Assembly (NCBI GenBank): GCA_963995525.1
Contig: OZ023208.1
Coordinates: forward strand, 19,045,658-19,109,657
Direction of reading: 5' to 3'
DNA from: Escarpia spicata
Taxonomy: Eukaryota > Annelida > Polychaeta > Sabellida > Siboglinidae
DNA: 64,000 bases
How positions within the stretch are numbered: position 1 is the first letter of the stretch; each line of letters starts with the position of its first letter. Made by a program: the position numbers and the translations under genes. Positions 25,401 through 39,100 of this stretch are shown here, one piece after another. The notes below the pieces were generated by a model that saw only the letters and a program-made list of their open reading frames with translations, was not told the origin of the DNA and searched no databases.

Positions 25401-28400
25401 GTACCCACGAGACAAACATGTCCCATGTCAAAGTGTTCGAAAAAAATGTATGCATATCACAGCAAAACGGAATTTGTAGTGCACTTTTTTCGGCGGAAGG
25501 ATCCTTAATGTGGTCTTACCCCAAATAGATGTTTTGCATGTTACAAATCTTCACGAAGGCTAGACTGATATCAAACTACACACATAATTAGATTAACCAC
25601 AAATGGGATTGCATGTTACCGTTTTATCTCCGTCACGTAAGTTACAAGAACATATTACGTAATTTATAGGTGTGAAAACTCATCCCCATTTGATGTTTTA
25701 TGTTGTCTAAAGCAGAAGTACATTCAGTACCCACGAGACAAACATGTCCCATGTCAAAGTGTTCGAAAAAAATTGATGCATATCACAGCAAAACGGTATT
25801 TGTAGTGCACTTTTTTCGGCGGAAGGATCCTTAATGTGATCTTACCCCAAATATATGTTTTGAATGTTACAAATCTTCACGAAGGCTAGACTAATATCAA
25901 GCTACACACATAACTAGATTAACCACAAATGGGAATGCATGTTACCGTTTTATCTCCGTCACGGAAGTTACAAGAACATATTACGTAATTTATAGGTGTG
26001 AAAACTCATCCCCATTTGATGTTTTATCTTGTCTAAAGCAGCAGTACATTCAGTACTCACGAAACAAACATGTCCCATGTCAAAGTGTTCGAAAAAAAGT
26101 TATGCATATCACAGCAAAACGGTATTTTTAGTGAACTTTTTTCGGCGGACGGATCCTTAATGTGGTCTTAACCCAAATATATCTTTTGCATGTTACAAAT
26201 CTTCACGAAGGCTATATTGATATCCAGCTACACACATGACTAGATTAACCACAAATGAGAATGCATGTTCCCGTTTTATCTCCGTCACGTAAGTTACAAG
26301 AACATATTACGTAATTTATAGGTGTGAAAACTCATCCCCGTTTGATGTTTTATGTTGTCTAAAGCAGCAGTACATTCAGTACCCACGAGACAAACATGTC
26401 CCATGTCAAAGTGTTCGAAAAAAATTGATGCATATCACAGCAAAACGGTATTTGTAGTGCACTTTTTTCGGCGGAAGGATCCTTAATGTGGTCTTACCCC
26501 AAATAGATATTTTGCATGTTACAAATCTTCACGAAGGCTAGACTGATATCAAACTACACACATAATTAGATTAACCACAAATGGGATTGCATGTTACCGT
26601 TTTATCTCCGTCACGTAAGTTACAAAAACATATTACGTAATTTATAGGTGTGAAAACTCATCCCCATTTGATGTTTTATGTTGTCTAAAGCAGAAGTACA
26701 TTCAGTACCCACGAGACAAACATGTCCCATGTCAAAGTGTTCGAAAAAAATTGATGCATATCACAGCAAAACGGTATTTGTAGTGCACTTTTTTCGGCGG
26801 AAGGATCCTTAATGTGATCTTACCCCAAATAGATGTTTTGCATGTTACAAATCTTCACGAAGGCTAGACTAATATCAAGCTACACACATAACTAGATTAA
26901 CCACAAATGGGATTGCATGTTACCGTTTTATCTCCGTCACGGAAGTTACAAGAACATATTACGTAATTTATAGGTGTGAAAACTCATCCCCATTTGATGT
27001 TTTATCTTGTCTAAAGCAGCAGTACATTCAGTACTCACGAAACAAACATGTCCCATGTCAAAGTGTTCGAAAAAAAGTTATGCATATCACAGCAAAACGG
27101 TATTTTTAGTGAACTTTTTTCGGCGGACGGATCCTTAATGTGGTCTTACCCCAAATATATCTTTTGCATGTTACAAATCTTCACGAAGGCTATATTGATA
27201 TCAAGCTACACACATGACTAGATTAACCACAAATGAGAATGCATGTTCCCGTTTTATCTCCGTCACGTAAGTTACAAGAACATATTACGTAATGTATAGG
27301 TGTGAAAACTCATCCCCGTTTGATGTTTTATGTTGTCTAAAGCAGCAGTATATTCAGTACCCACGAGACAAACATGTCCCATGTCAAAGTGTTCGAAAAA
27401 AATTGATGCATATCACAGCAAAACGGTATTTGTAGTGCACTTTTTTCGGCGGAAGGATCCTTAATGTGGTCTTACCCCAAATATATGTTTTGCATGTTAC
27501 AAATCTTCACGAAGGCTAGATTGATATCAAGCTACACACATAACTAGATTAACCACAAATGGGAATGCATGTTACCGTTTTATCTCCGTCACGTAAGTTA
27601 CAAGAACATATTACGTAAGTTATAGGTTTGAAAATTCATCCCCATTTGATGTTTTATCTTGTCTAAAGCAACAGTACATTCAGTACCCACGAGACAAACA
27701 TGTCCCATGTCAAAGTGTTCGAAAAAAATGTATGCATATCACAGCAAAACGGAATTTGTAGTGCACTTTTTTCGGCGGAAGGATCCTTAAAGAGGTCTTA
27801 CCCCAAATAGATGTTTTGCATGTTACAAATCTTCACGAAGGCTAGATTGATATCAAGCTACACACATAACTAGATTAACCACAAATGGGATTGCATGTTA
27901 CCGTTTTATCTCCGTCACGTAAGTTACAAAAACATATTACGTAATTTATAGGTGTGAAAACCTATCCCCATTTGATGTTTTATCTTGTCTAAAGCAGCAG
28001 TACATTCAGTACTCACGAGACAAACATGTCCCATGTCAAAGTGTTCGAAAAAAAGTTATGCATATCACAGCAAAACGGTATTTGTAGTGCACTTTTTTCG
28101 GCGGAAGGATCCTTAATGTGATCTTACCCCAAATAGATGTTTTGCATGTTACAAATCTTCACGAAGGTTAGACTAATATCAAGCTACACACATAAGTAGA
28201 TTAACCACAAATGGGATTGCATGTTACCGTTTTATCTCCGTCACGTAAGTTACAAGAACATATTACGTAATTTATAGGTGTGAAAACTCATCCCCATTTG
28301 ATGTTTTATCTTGTCTAAAGCAGCAGTACATTCAGTACTCACGAAACAAACATGTCCCATGTCAAAGTGTTCGAAAAAAAGTTATGCATATCACAGCAAA

Positions 28401-29338
28401 ACGGTATTTTTAGTGAACGTTTTTCGGCGGACGGATCCTTAATGTGGTCTTACCCGAAATATATATTTTGCATGTTACAAATCTTCACGAAGGCTATATT
28501 GATATCAAGCTACACACATGACTAGATTAACCACAAATGAGAATGCATGTTACCGTTTTATCTCCGTCACGTAAGTTACAAGAACATATTACGAAAGTTA
28601 TAGGTTTGAAAACTCATCCCCATTTGATGTTTTATCTTGTCTAAGGCAACAGTACATTCAGTACCCACGAGACAAACATGTCCCATGTCAAAGTGTTCGA
28701 AAAAAATGTATGCATATCACATCAAAACGGAATTTGTAGTGCACTTTTTTCGGCGGAAGGATCCTTAAAGTGGTCTTACCCCAAATAGATGTTTTGCATG
28801 TTACAAATCTTCACGAAGGCTAGATTGATATCAAGCTACACACATAACTAGATTAACCACAAATGGGATTGCATGTTACCGTTTTATCTCCGTCACGTAA
28901 GTTACAAGAACATATTACGTAATTTATAGGTGTGAAAACCTATCCCCATTTGATGTTTTATCTTGTCTAAAGCAGCAGTACATTCAGTACTCACGAGACA
29001 AACATGTCCCATGTCAAAGTGTTCGAAAAAAAGTTATGCATATCACAGCAAAACGGTATTTTTAGTGAACTTTTTTCGGCGGACGGATCCTTAATGTGGT
29101 CTTACCCCAAATATATGTTTTGCATGTTACAAATCTTCACGAAGGCTAGACTGATATCAAGCTACACACATAACTAGATTAACCACAAATGGGATTGCAT
29201 GTTACCGCTTTATCTCCGTCACGTAAGTTACAGGAACATATTACGTAAGTTATAGGTGTGAAAACTCATCCCCATTTGATGTTTTATCTTGTCTAAAGCA
29301 GCAGTACATTCAGTATTCACGAAACAAACATGTCCCAT
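22421..29338. repeat. Family A satellite, region II
   Basis: About 21 A monomers between B blocks 1 and 2. The first half resembles the alternating GGAAGG/GGACGG subtypes of the left end of the window, including CCCCGTTTGATG with TATGTTGTC copies. The second half (from about 27.7 kb) resembles the AAAGAGG / AACGTTTTT / CGCTTTATC subtypes of 8-19 kb. It contains the second 7-monomer duplication. No gene is seen. Confidence 0.92.
23690..27787. repeat. Seven-monomer (2,282-bp) duplication, second instance
   Basis: The segments 23690-25505 and 25972-27787 match at a spacing of 2,282 bp. Shared markers are TGGTCTTAACCC (23881/26163), GATATCCAGC (23938/26220), ATTACGTAATGTATAGG and CAGCAGTATATTCAG (25061/27343). 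Differences include CGGGAGG near 24190 against CGGAAGG near 26472, and TTATTGG against TTATAGG. The monomers are of different subtypes from those in the 7-mer doubling at 12985-17550, so the same step size arose from different starting sequence. Confidence 0.85.
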
Positions 29339-32300
29339 GTGAAAGTAATCGACAAAAATTCACGCATATCACACAAAAACTGTATTTTCAAGTGCACTCT
29401 TGGCGGACGGATCCTAAATGTGCTCTTTCCAGAAATAGATTTCATGCATGTTACAAATCTTCATCAAGGCTAGACTGATATCAAGCATCACACATAACTA
29501 GATTAATCACAAAGAGGAATGTATGTTACCCTTTCATATCCGTCACGTAAGTTACAAGAAAATAGTACGTAAGTTATGGGTGTGAAAACTCAATCTCATT
29601 TGGTGTTTTAACTTTTCTAATGCAGTAGTACATTCAGTATTCACGAAACAAACATGTCCCATGTGAAAGTGATCGACACAAATTCACGCATATCACACCA
29701 AAACGGTATTTTCAAGTGCACTCTTTTGGCGGACGGATCCTTAGTGTCGTCTTACCCCAAATAGATGTCCTGCATATTACAAATCTTCATCAAGGCTAGA
29801 CTGATATCAAGCAACAAACATAACTAGATTAATTACAAAGGGGAATGTATGTTACCCTTTCTTTTCCGTCACGTAAGTTACAAGAAAATAGTACGTTAGT
29901 TATGGGTGTGAAAACTCATTCCCATTTGGTGTTTTATCTTGTCTAATGCAGTAGTACATTCAGTATTCACGAAACAAACATATCCCATGTAAAAGTGATC
30001 CACAAAAATTCACGCATATCACACCAAAACGGTATTTTCAAGTGCACTCTTTTGGCGGACGGATCCTTAATGTGGTCTTTCCAGAAATACATTTCCTGCA
30101 TTTTACAAATCTTCATCAAGGCTAGACTGATATCAAGCAACACACATAACTAGATTAACCACAAAGGGGAATGCATGTTACCCTTTCATCTCCGTCACGT
30201 AAGTTACAAGAAAATAGTACATAAGTTATGGGTGTTAAAACTCATTCACATTTGGTGTTTTATCTTGTCTAATGCAGTAGTACATTCAGTATTCACGAAA
30301 CAAACATGTCCCATGTAAAAGTGATCCACAAAAATTCACGCATATCACACCAAAACGGTATTTTCAAGTGCACTCTTTTGGCGGACGGATCCATAATGTG
30401 ATCTTACCACAAATAGATGTCCTGCATGTTACAAATCTTCATGAAGGCTAGTCTGATATCAGGCAACACACATAACTAGATAAATAAAAAATGGGAATGT
30501 ATGTTACCCTTTCTTCTCCGTCACGTAAGTTACAAGAAAATAGTACGTTAGTTATGGGTGTGAAAACTCACACCCGTTTGGTGTTTTATCTTGTCTACTG
30601 CAGTAGTACATTCAGTATTCACGAAACAAACATGTCCCATATGAAAGTGATCCACAAAAATTCACGCATATCACACCAAAACGGTTTTTTCAAATGCATT
30701 CTTCTGGTGGACGGATCCTTAATGTGGACTTACCCCAAATAGATGTCCTGCATGTTACAAATCTTCATGAAGGCTAGAATGATATCAAGCAACACACATA
30801 ACTAGATTAATCACAAAGGGGAATGTATGTTACCCTTTCATCTCCGTCACGTAAGTTACAAGAAAATAGTACGTAAGTTATGGGTGTGAAAAGTTATTAC
30901 CATTTGGAGTTTTATCTTGTCTACTGCAGTAGTACATTCAGTATTCACGAAACAAACATGTCCCATGTGAAATTAATCGACAAAAAATCACGCATATCAC
31001 ATCAAAATGGTATTTTCAAATGCACTCTTTTGGCGGACGGATCCTTAATGTGGTCTTACCACAAATATATGTACTGCATGTTACAAATCTTCGTGAAAGC
31101 TAGATTGATATCAGGCAACACACATAACTAGATAAATCAAAAAGGGGAATGTATGTTACCCTTTCTTCTCCGTCACGTAAGTTACAAGAAAATAGTACGT
31201 TAGTTAGGGGTGTGAAAACTCATTCCCATTTGGTGTTTTATCTTGTCTAATGCAGTAGTACATTCAGTATTCACGAAACAAACATGTCCCATGTAAAAGT
31301 GATCCACACAAATTCACGCATATCACACCAAAACGGTATTTTCAAGTGCACTCTTTTGGCGGACGGATCCTTAATGTGGTCATACCCCAAATAGATGTCC
31401 TCCATGTTAAAAAGCTTCATGAAGGCTAGACTGATATCAAGCAACACACATAACTAGATTAATCACAAAGGGGAATGTATGTTAACCTTTCATCTCCGTC
31501 ACGTAAGTTACAAGAAAATAGTACATAAGTTATAAGTGTGAAAACTCATCCGATTTGGTGTTTTATCTTGTCTAATGTAGTAGTACATTCAGAATTCACG
31601 AAACAAACATGTCCCATATGAAAGTGATCGACACAAATTTACGCATATCACACCAAAACAGTATTTTCAAGTGCACTCTTGGCGGACGGATCCTAAATGT
31701 GGTCTTTCCAGAAATAGATGTCCTGCATGTTACAAATCTTCATCAAGGCTAGACTGATATCAAGCATCACACATAACTAGATTAATCACAAAGAGGAATG
31801 TATGTTACCCTTTCATATCCGTCACGTAAGTTACAAGAAAATAGTACGTAAGTTATGGGTGTGAAAACTCAAACTCATTTGGTGTTTTAACTTGTCTAAT
31901 GCAGTAGTACATTCAGTATTCACGAAACAAACATGTCCCATGTGAAAGTGATCGACACAAATTCACGCATATCACACCAAAACGGTATTTTCAAATGCAC
32001 TCTTTTGGCGGACGGATCCTTAGTGTCGTCTTACCCCAAATAGATGTCCTGCATATTACAAATCTTCATCAAGGCTAGACTGATATCAAGCAACACACAT
32101 AACTAGATTAATTACAAAGGGGAATGTATGTTACCCTTTCTTGTCCGTCACGTAAGTTACAAGAAAATAGTACGTAAGTTATAGGTGTGAAAACTCATCC
32201 CCATTTGAAGTTTTATCTTGTCTAAAGCAGCAGTACATTCAGTACTCACGAGACAATCATGTCCCATGTCAAAGTGTTCGAAAAAAAGTTATGCATATCA

Positions 32301-33450
32301 CAGCAAAACGGTATTTTTAGTGAACTTTTTTCGGCGGACGGATCCTTAATGTGGTCTTACCCCAAATATATCTTTTGCATGTTACAAATCTTCACGAAGG
32401 CTATATTGATATCAAGCTACACACATGACTAGATTAACCACAAATGAGAATGCATGTTACCGTTTTATCTCCGTCACGTAAGTTACAAGAACATATTACG
32501 TAATTTATAGGTGTGAAAACTCATCCCCGTTTGATGTTTTATGTTGTCTAAAGCAGCAGTACATTCAGTACCCACGAGACAAACATGTCCCATGTCAAAG
32601 TGTTCGAAAAAAATTGATGCATATCACAGCAAAACGGTATTTGTAGTGCACTTTTTTCGGCGGAAGGATCCTTAATGTGGTCTTACCCCAAATAGATGTT
32701 TTGTTTGTTACAAATCTTCACGAAGGCTAGACTGATATCAAGCTACACACATAACTAGATTAACCACAAATGGGATTGCATGTTACCGTTTTATCTCCAT
32801 CACGTAAGTTACAAGAACATATTACGTAATTTATAGGTGTGAAAACTCATCCCCATTTGATGTTTTATCTTGTCTAAAGCAGCAGTACATTCAGTACTCA
32901 CGAAACAAACATGTCCCATGTCAAAGTGTTCGAAAAAAAGTTATGCATATCACAGCAAAACGGTATTTTTAGTGAACTTTTTTCGGCGGACGGATCCTTA
33001 ATGTGGTCTTACCCCAAATATATGTTTTGCATGTTACAAATCTTCACGAAGGCTAGATTGATATCAAGCTACACACATAACTAGATTAACCACAAATGGG
33101 AATGCATGTTACCGTTTTATCTCCGTCACGTAAGTTACAAGAACATATTACGTAAGTTATAGGTTTGAAAATTCATCCCCATTTGATGTTTTATCTTGTC
33201 TAAAGCAACAGTACATTCAGTACCCACGAGACAAACATGTCCCATGTCAAAGTGTTCGAAAAAAAGTTATGCATATCACAGCAAAACGGTATTTTTAGTG
33301 AACTTTTTTCGGCGGACGGATCCTTAATGTGGTCTTACCCCAAATGTATGTTTTGCATGTTACAAATCTTCACGAAGGCTAGATTGATATCAAGCTACAC
33401 ACATAACTAGATTAACCACAAATGGGATTGCATGTTACCGCTTTATCTCC
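27465..33450. repeat. ~6-kb segmental duplication, copy 1 (64-monomer offset)
   Basis: This is repeated at 48320-54306, an offset of 20,856 bp, and carries B block 2 with its A flanks. It overlaps the right part of the 15,966-bp-offset duplication (27465-29100), so one stretch has partners at both about 43431-45066 and about 48320-49956. The match ends near 33450, where this copy reads CGTCACTTAAG and the partner reads CGTCACGTAAG with TAATCTATAGG. Confidence 0.86.
29339..32195. repeat. Family B satellite block 2 (~9 monomers)
   Basis: The block has the same left junction (GTGAAAGTAATCGAC after CATGTCCCAT) and right junction (CATTTGAAG) as block 1. Relative to block 1 it carries two extra monomers after the first B half-monomer: the offset to block 1 is 9,125 bp at the left edge and 9,777 bp from about 30137, a gain of 652 bp. 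Near 31590 it has CAGAATTCACG, an EcoRI site absent from block 1, followed by CATATGAAAGTGATCGAC. At the corresponding place block 1 has a copy of its preceding half-monomer. The 83-codon open frames at 30491-30742 and 30880-31131 are repeat by-products. Confidence 0.93.
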
Positions 33451-36179
33451 GTCACTTAAGTTACAAGAACATATTACGTAATTTATAGGTGTGAAAACTC
33501 ATCCCCATTTGATGTTTTATCTTGTCTAAAGCAGCAGTACATTCAGTACTCACGAAACAAACATGTCCCATGTCAAAGTGTTCGAAAAAAAGTTATGCAT
33601 ATCACAGAAAAACGGTATTTTTAGTGAACTTTTTTCGGAGGACGGATCCTTAATGTGGTCTTACCCCAAATATATGTTTTGCATGTCACAAATCTTCACG
33701 AAGGCTAGATTGATATCAAGCTACACACTTAACTAGATTAACCACAAATGGGAATGCATGTTACCGTTTTATCTCCGTCACGTAAGTTACAGGAACATAT
33801 TACGTAAGTTTTAGGTGTGAAAACTCATCCCCATTTGATATTTTATCTTGTCTAAAGCAACAGTACTTTCAGTACTCACGAAACAAACATGTCCCATGTC
33901 AAAGTGTTCGAAAAAAAGTTATGCATATCACAGCAAAACGGTATTTTTAGTGAACTTTTTTCGGCGGACGGATCCTTAATGTGGTCTTACCCCAAATATA
34001 TGTTTTGCATGTTACAAATCTTCACGAAGGCTAGATTGATATCAAGCTACACACATAACTAGATTAACCACAAATGGGAATGCATGTTACCGTTTTATCT
34101 CCGTCACGTAAGTTACAAGAACATATTACGTAAGTTATAGGTTTGAAAATTCATCCCCATTTGATGTTTTATCTTGTCTAAAGCAACAGTACATTCAGTA
34201 CCCACGAGACAAACATGTCCCATGTCAAAGTGTTCGAAAAAAATGTATGCATATCACAGCAAAACGGAATTTGTAGTGCACTTTTTTCGGCGGAAGGATC
34301 CTTAAAGAGGTCTTACCCCAAATAGATGTTTTGCATGTTACAAATCTTCACGAAGGCTAGATTGATATCAAGCTACACACATAACTAGATTAACCACAAA
34401 TGGGATTGCATGTTACCGTTTTATCTCCGTCACGTAAGTTACAAAAACATATTACGTAATTTATAGGTGTGAAAACCTATCCCCATTTGATGTTTTATCT
34501 TGTCTAAAGCAGCAGTACATTCAGTACTCACGAGACAAACATGTCCCATGTCAAAGTGTTCGAAAAAAAGTTATGCATATCACAGCAAAACGGTATTTGT
34601 AGTGCACTTTTTTCGGCGGAAGGATCCTTAATGTGATCTTACCCCAAATAGATGTTTTGCATGTTACAAATCTTCACGAAGGTTAGACTAATATCAAGCT
34701 ACACACATAAGTAGATTAACCACAAATGGGATTGCATGTTACCGTTTTATCTCCGTCACGTAAGTTACAAGAACATATTACGTAATTTATAGGTGTGAAA
34801 ACTCATCCCCATTTGATGTTTTATCTTGTCTAAAGCAGCAGTACATTCAGTACTCACGAAACAAACATGTCCCATGTCAAAGTGTTCGAAAAAAAGTTAT
34901 GCATATCACAGCAAAACGGTATTTTTAGTGAACGTTTTTCGGCGGACGGATCCTTAATGTGGTCTTACCCGAAATATATATTTTGCATGTTACAAATCTT
35001 CACGAAGGCTATATTGATATCAAGCTACACATATGACTAGATTAACCACAAATGAGAATGCATGTTACCGTTTTATCTCCGTCACGTAAGTTACAAGAAC
35101 ATATTACGAAAGTTATAGGTTTGAAAACTCATCCCCATTTGATGTTTTATCTTGTCTAAGGCAACAGTACATTCAGTACCCACGAGACAAACATGTCCCA
35201 TGTCAAAGTGTTCGAAAAAAATTGATGCATATCACATCAAAACGGAATTTGTAGTGCACTTTTTTCGGCGGAAGGATCCTTAAAGTGGTCTTACCCCAAA
35301 TAGATGTTTTGCATGTTACAAATCTTCACGAAGGCTAGATTGATATCAAGCTACACACATAACTAGATTAACCACAAATGGGATTGCATGTTACCGTTTT
35401 ATCTCCGTCACGTAAGTTACAAGAACATATTACGTAATTTATAGGTGTGAAAACCTATCCCCATTTGATGTTTTATCTTGTCTAAAGCAGCAGTACATTC
35501 AGTACTCGCGAGACAAACATGTCCCATGTCAAAGTGTTCGAAAAAAAGTTATGCATATCACAGCAAAACGGTATTTTTAGTGAACTTTTTTCGGCGGACG
35601 GATCCTTAATGTGGTCTTACCCCAAATATATGTTTTGCATGTTACAAATCTTCACGAAGGCTAGACTGATATCAAGCTACACACATAACTAGATTAACCA
35701 CAAATGGGATTGCATGTTACCGCTTTATCTCCGTCACGTAAGTTACAAGAACATATTACGTAAGTTATAGGTGTGAAAACCTATCCCCATTTGATGTTTT
35801 ATCTTGTCTAAAGCAGCAGTACATTCAGTACTCACGAGAGAAACATGTCCCATGTCAAAGTGTTCGAAAAAAAGTTATGCATATCACAGCAAAACGGTAT
35901 TTTTAGTGAACTTTTTTCGGCGGACGGATCCTTAATGTGGTCTTACCCCAAATATATGTTTTGCATGTTACAAATCTTCACGAAGGCTAGACTGATATCA
36001 AGCTACACACATAACTAGATTAACCACAAATGGGATTGCATGTTACCGCTTTATCTCCGTCACGTAAGTTACAGGAACATATTACGTAAGTTATAGGTGT
36101 GAAAACTCATCCCCATTTGATGTTTTATCTTGTCTAAAGCAGCAGTACATTCAGTATTCACGAAACAAACATGTCCCAT
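32196..36179. repeat. Family A satellite, region III
   Basis: About 12 A monomers between B blocks 2 and 3. It is the shortest A interval and is a join of duplicated pieces: 32196-33450 pairs with 53052-54306, 33240-34990 pairs with 47581-49330 (offset 14,341 bp), and 34926-36179 pairs with 18960-20213. No gene is seen. Confidence 0.91.
33240..34990. repeat. Segment shared at 14,341 bp (44-monomer offset)
   Basis: This matches 47581-49330. Both have AAATGTATG, CCGCTTTATC with CGTCACTTAAG (33450/47791), CACAGAAAAACGG with CGGAGGACGG, GCATGTCACAAATC, ACACACTTAAC, AGTTTTAGG, GATATTTTATC and CAGTACTTTCAG (33861/48202). At least one difference is present (GCAACAGTACTTTC against GCAGCAGTACTTTC). 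A closely similar set also occurs near 58700-60100, and an earlier relative lies near 10080-10440. Confidence 0.8.
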
Positions 36180-39100
36180 GTGAAAGTAATCGACAAAAAT
36201 TCACGCATATCACACAAAAACTGTATTTTCAAGTGCACTCTTGGCGGACGGATCCTAAATGTGCTCTTTCCAGAAATAGATTTCATGCATGTTACAAATC
36301 TTCATCAAGGCTAGACTGATATCAAGCAACACACATAACTAGATTAACCACAAAGGGGAATGCATGTTACCCTTTCATCTCCGTCACGTAAGTTACAAGA
36401 AAATAGTACATAAGTTATGGGTGTTAAAACTCATTCACATTTGGTGTTTTATCTTGTCTAATGCAGTAGTACATTCAGTATTCACGAAACAAACATGTCC
36501 CATGTAAAAATGATCCACAAAAATTCACGCATATCACACCAAAACGGTATTTTCAAGTGCACTCTTTTGGCGGACGGATCCATAATGTGATCTTACCACA
36601 AATATATGTCCTGCATGTTACAAATCTTCATGAAGGCTAGTCTGATATCAGGCAACACACATAACTAGATAAATAAAAAATGGGAATGTATGTTACCCTT
36701 TCTTCTCCGTCACGTAAGTTACAAGAAAATAGTACGTTAGTTATGGGTGTGAAAACTCACACCCGTTTGGTGTTTTATCTTGTCTACTGCAGTAGTACAT
36801 TCAGTATTCACGAAACAAACATGTCCCATATGAAAGTGATCCACAAAAATTCACGCATATCACACCAAAACGGTTTTTTCAAATGCATTCTTCTGGTGGA
36901 CGGATCCTTAATGTGGACTTACCCCAAATAGATGTCCTGCATGTTACAAATCTTCATGAAGGCTAGAATGATATCAAGCAACACACATAACTAGATTAAT
37001 CACAAAGGGGAATGTATGTTACCCTTTCATCTCCGTCACGTAAGTTACAAGAAAATAGTACGTAAGTTATGGGTGTGAAAAGTTATTACCATTTGGAGTT
37101 TTATCTTGTCTACTGCAGTAGTACATTCAGTATTCACGAAACAAACATGTCCCATGTGAAATTAATCGACAAAAATTCACGCATATCACATCAAAATGGT
37201 ATTTTCAAATGCACTCTTTTGGCTGACGGATCCTTAATGTGGTCTTACCACAAATATATGTACTGCATGTTACAAATCTTCGTGAAGGCTAGATTGATAT
37301 CAGGCAACACACATAACTAGATAAATCAAAAAGGGGAATGTATGTTACCCTTTCTTCTCCGTCACGTAAGTTACAAGAAAATAGTACGTTAGTTAGGGGT
37401 GTGAAAACTCATTCCCATTTGGTGTTTTATCTTGTCTAATGCAGTAGTACATTCAGTATTCACGAAACAAACATGTCCCATGTAAAAGTGATCCACACAA
37501 ATTCACGCATATCACACCAAAACGGTATTTTCAAGTGCACTCTTTTGGCGGACGGATCCTTAATGTGGTCATACCCCAAATAGATGTCCTCCATGTTAAA
37601 AATCTTCAAGAAGGCTAGACTGATATCAAGCAACACACATAACTAGATTAATCACAAAGGGGAATGTATGTTAACCTTTCATCTCCGTCACGTAAGTTAC
37701 AAGAAAATAGTACATAAGTTATAAGTGTGAAAACTCATCCGATTTGGTGTTTTATCTTGTCTAATGTAGTAGTACATTCAGTATTCACGAAACAAACATG
37801 TCCCATGTAAAAGTGATCCACACAAATTCACGCATATCACACCAAAACGGTATTTTCAAGTGCACTCTTTTGGCGGACGGATCCTTAATGTGGTCATACC
37901 CCAAATAGATGTCCTCCATGTTAAAAATCTTCATCAAGGCTAGACTGATATCAAGCATCACACATAACTAGATTAATCACAAAGAGGAATGTATGTTACC
38001 CTTTCATATCCGTCACGTAAGTTACAAGAAAATAGTACGTAAGTTATGGGTGTGAAAACTCAATCTCATTGGGTGTTTTAACTTGTCTAATGCAGTAGTA
38101 CATTCAGTATTCACGAAACAAACATGTCCCATGTGAAAGTGATCGACACAAATTCACGCATATCACACCAAAACGGTATTTTCAAATGCACTCTTTTGGC
38201 GGACGGATCCTTAGTGTCGTCTTACCCCAAATAGATGTCCTGCATATTACAAATCTTCATCAAGGCTAGACTGATATCAAGCAACACACATAACTAGATT
38301 AATTACAAAGGGGAATGTATGTTACCCTTTCTTGTCCGTCACGTAAGTTACAAGAAAATAGTACGTAAGTTATAGGTGTGAAAACTCATCCCCATTTGAA
38401 GTTTTATCTTGTCTAAAGCAGCAGTACATTCAGTACTCACGAGACAAACATGTCCCATGTCAAAGTGTTCGAAAAAAAGTTATGCATATCACATCAAAAC
38501 GGTATTTTTAGTGAACTTTTTTCGGCGGACGGATCCTTAATGTGGTCTTACCCCAAATATATCTTTTGCATGTTACAAATCTTCACGAAGGCTATATTGA
38601 TATCAAGCTACACACATGATTAGATTAACCACAAATGAGAATGCATGTTACCGTTTTATCTCCGTCACGTAAGTTACAAGAACATATTACGTAATTTATA
38701 GGTGTGAAAACTCATCCCCGTTTGATGTTTTATGTTGTCTAAAGCAGCAGTACATTCAGTACCCACGAGACAAACATGTCCCATGTCAAAGTGTTCGATA
38801 AAAATTGATGCATATCACAGCAAAACGGTATTTGTAGTGCATTTTTTTCGGCGGAAGGATCCTTAATGTGGTCTTACCCCAAATAGATGTTTTGTTTGTT
38901 ACAAATCTTCACGAAGGCTAGACTGATATCAAGCTACACACATAACTAGATTAACCACAAATGGGATTGCATGTTACCGTTTTATCTCCATCACGTAAGT
39001 TACAAGAACATATTACGTAATTTATAGGTGTGAAAACTCATCCCCATTTGATGTTTTATCTTGTCTAAAGCAGCAGTACATTCAGTACTCACGAAACAAA

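Larger units (their letters stand above)
18960..29100. repeat. ~10.1-kb segmental duplication, copy 1 (49-monomer offset)
   Basis: This segment is repeated at 34926-45066, an offset of 15,966 bp. It includes B block 1 and all of the A monomers up to 29100. Shared rare variants are TACACATATGAC (19061/35027), ACTCGCGAG (about 19540/35506), GAGAGAAACATG (19871/35837), the whole of B block 1, GATAAAAATTG (22831/38797), TCTTAACCCAAAT (23884/39849) and CGGCGGGAGG (24186/40151). By eye the copies differ at only a few sites over 10 kb. Confidence 0.87.
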
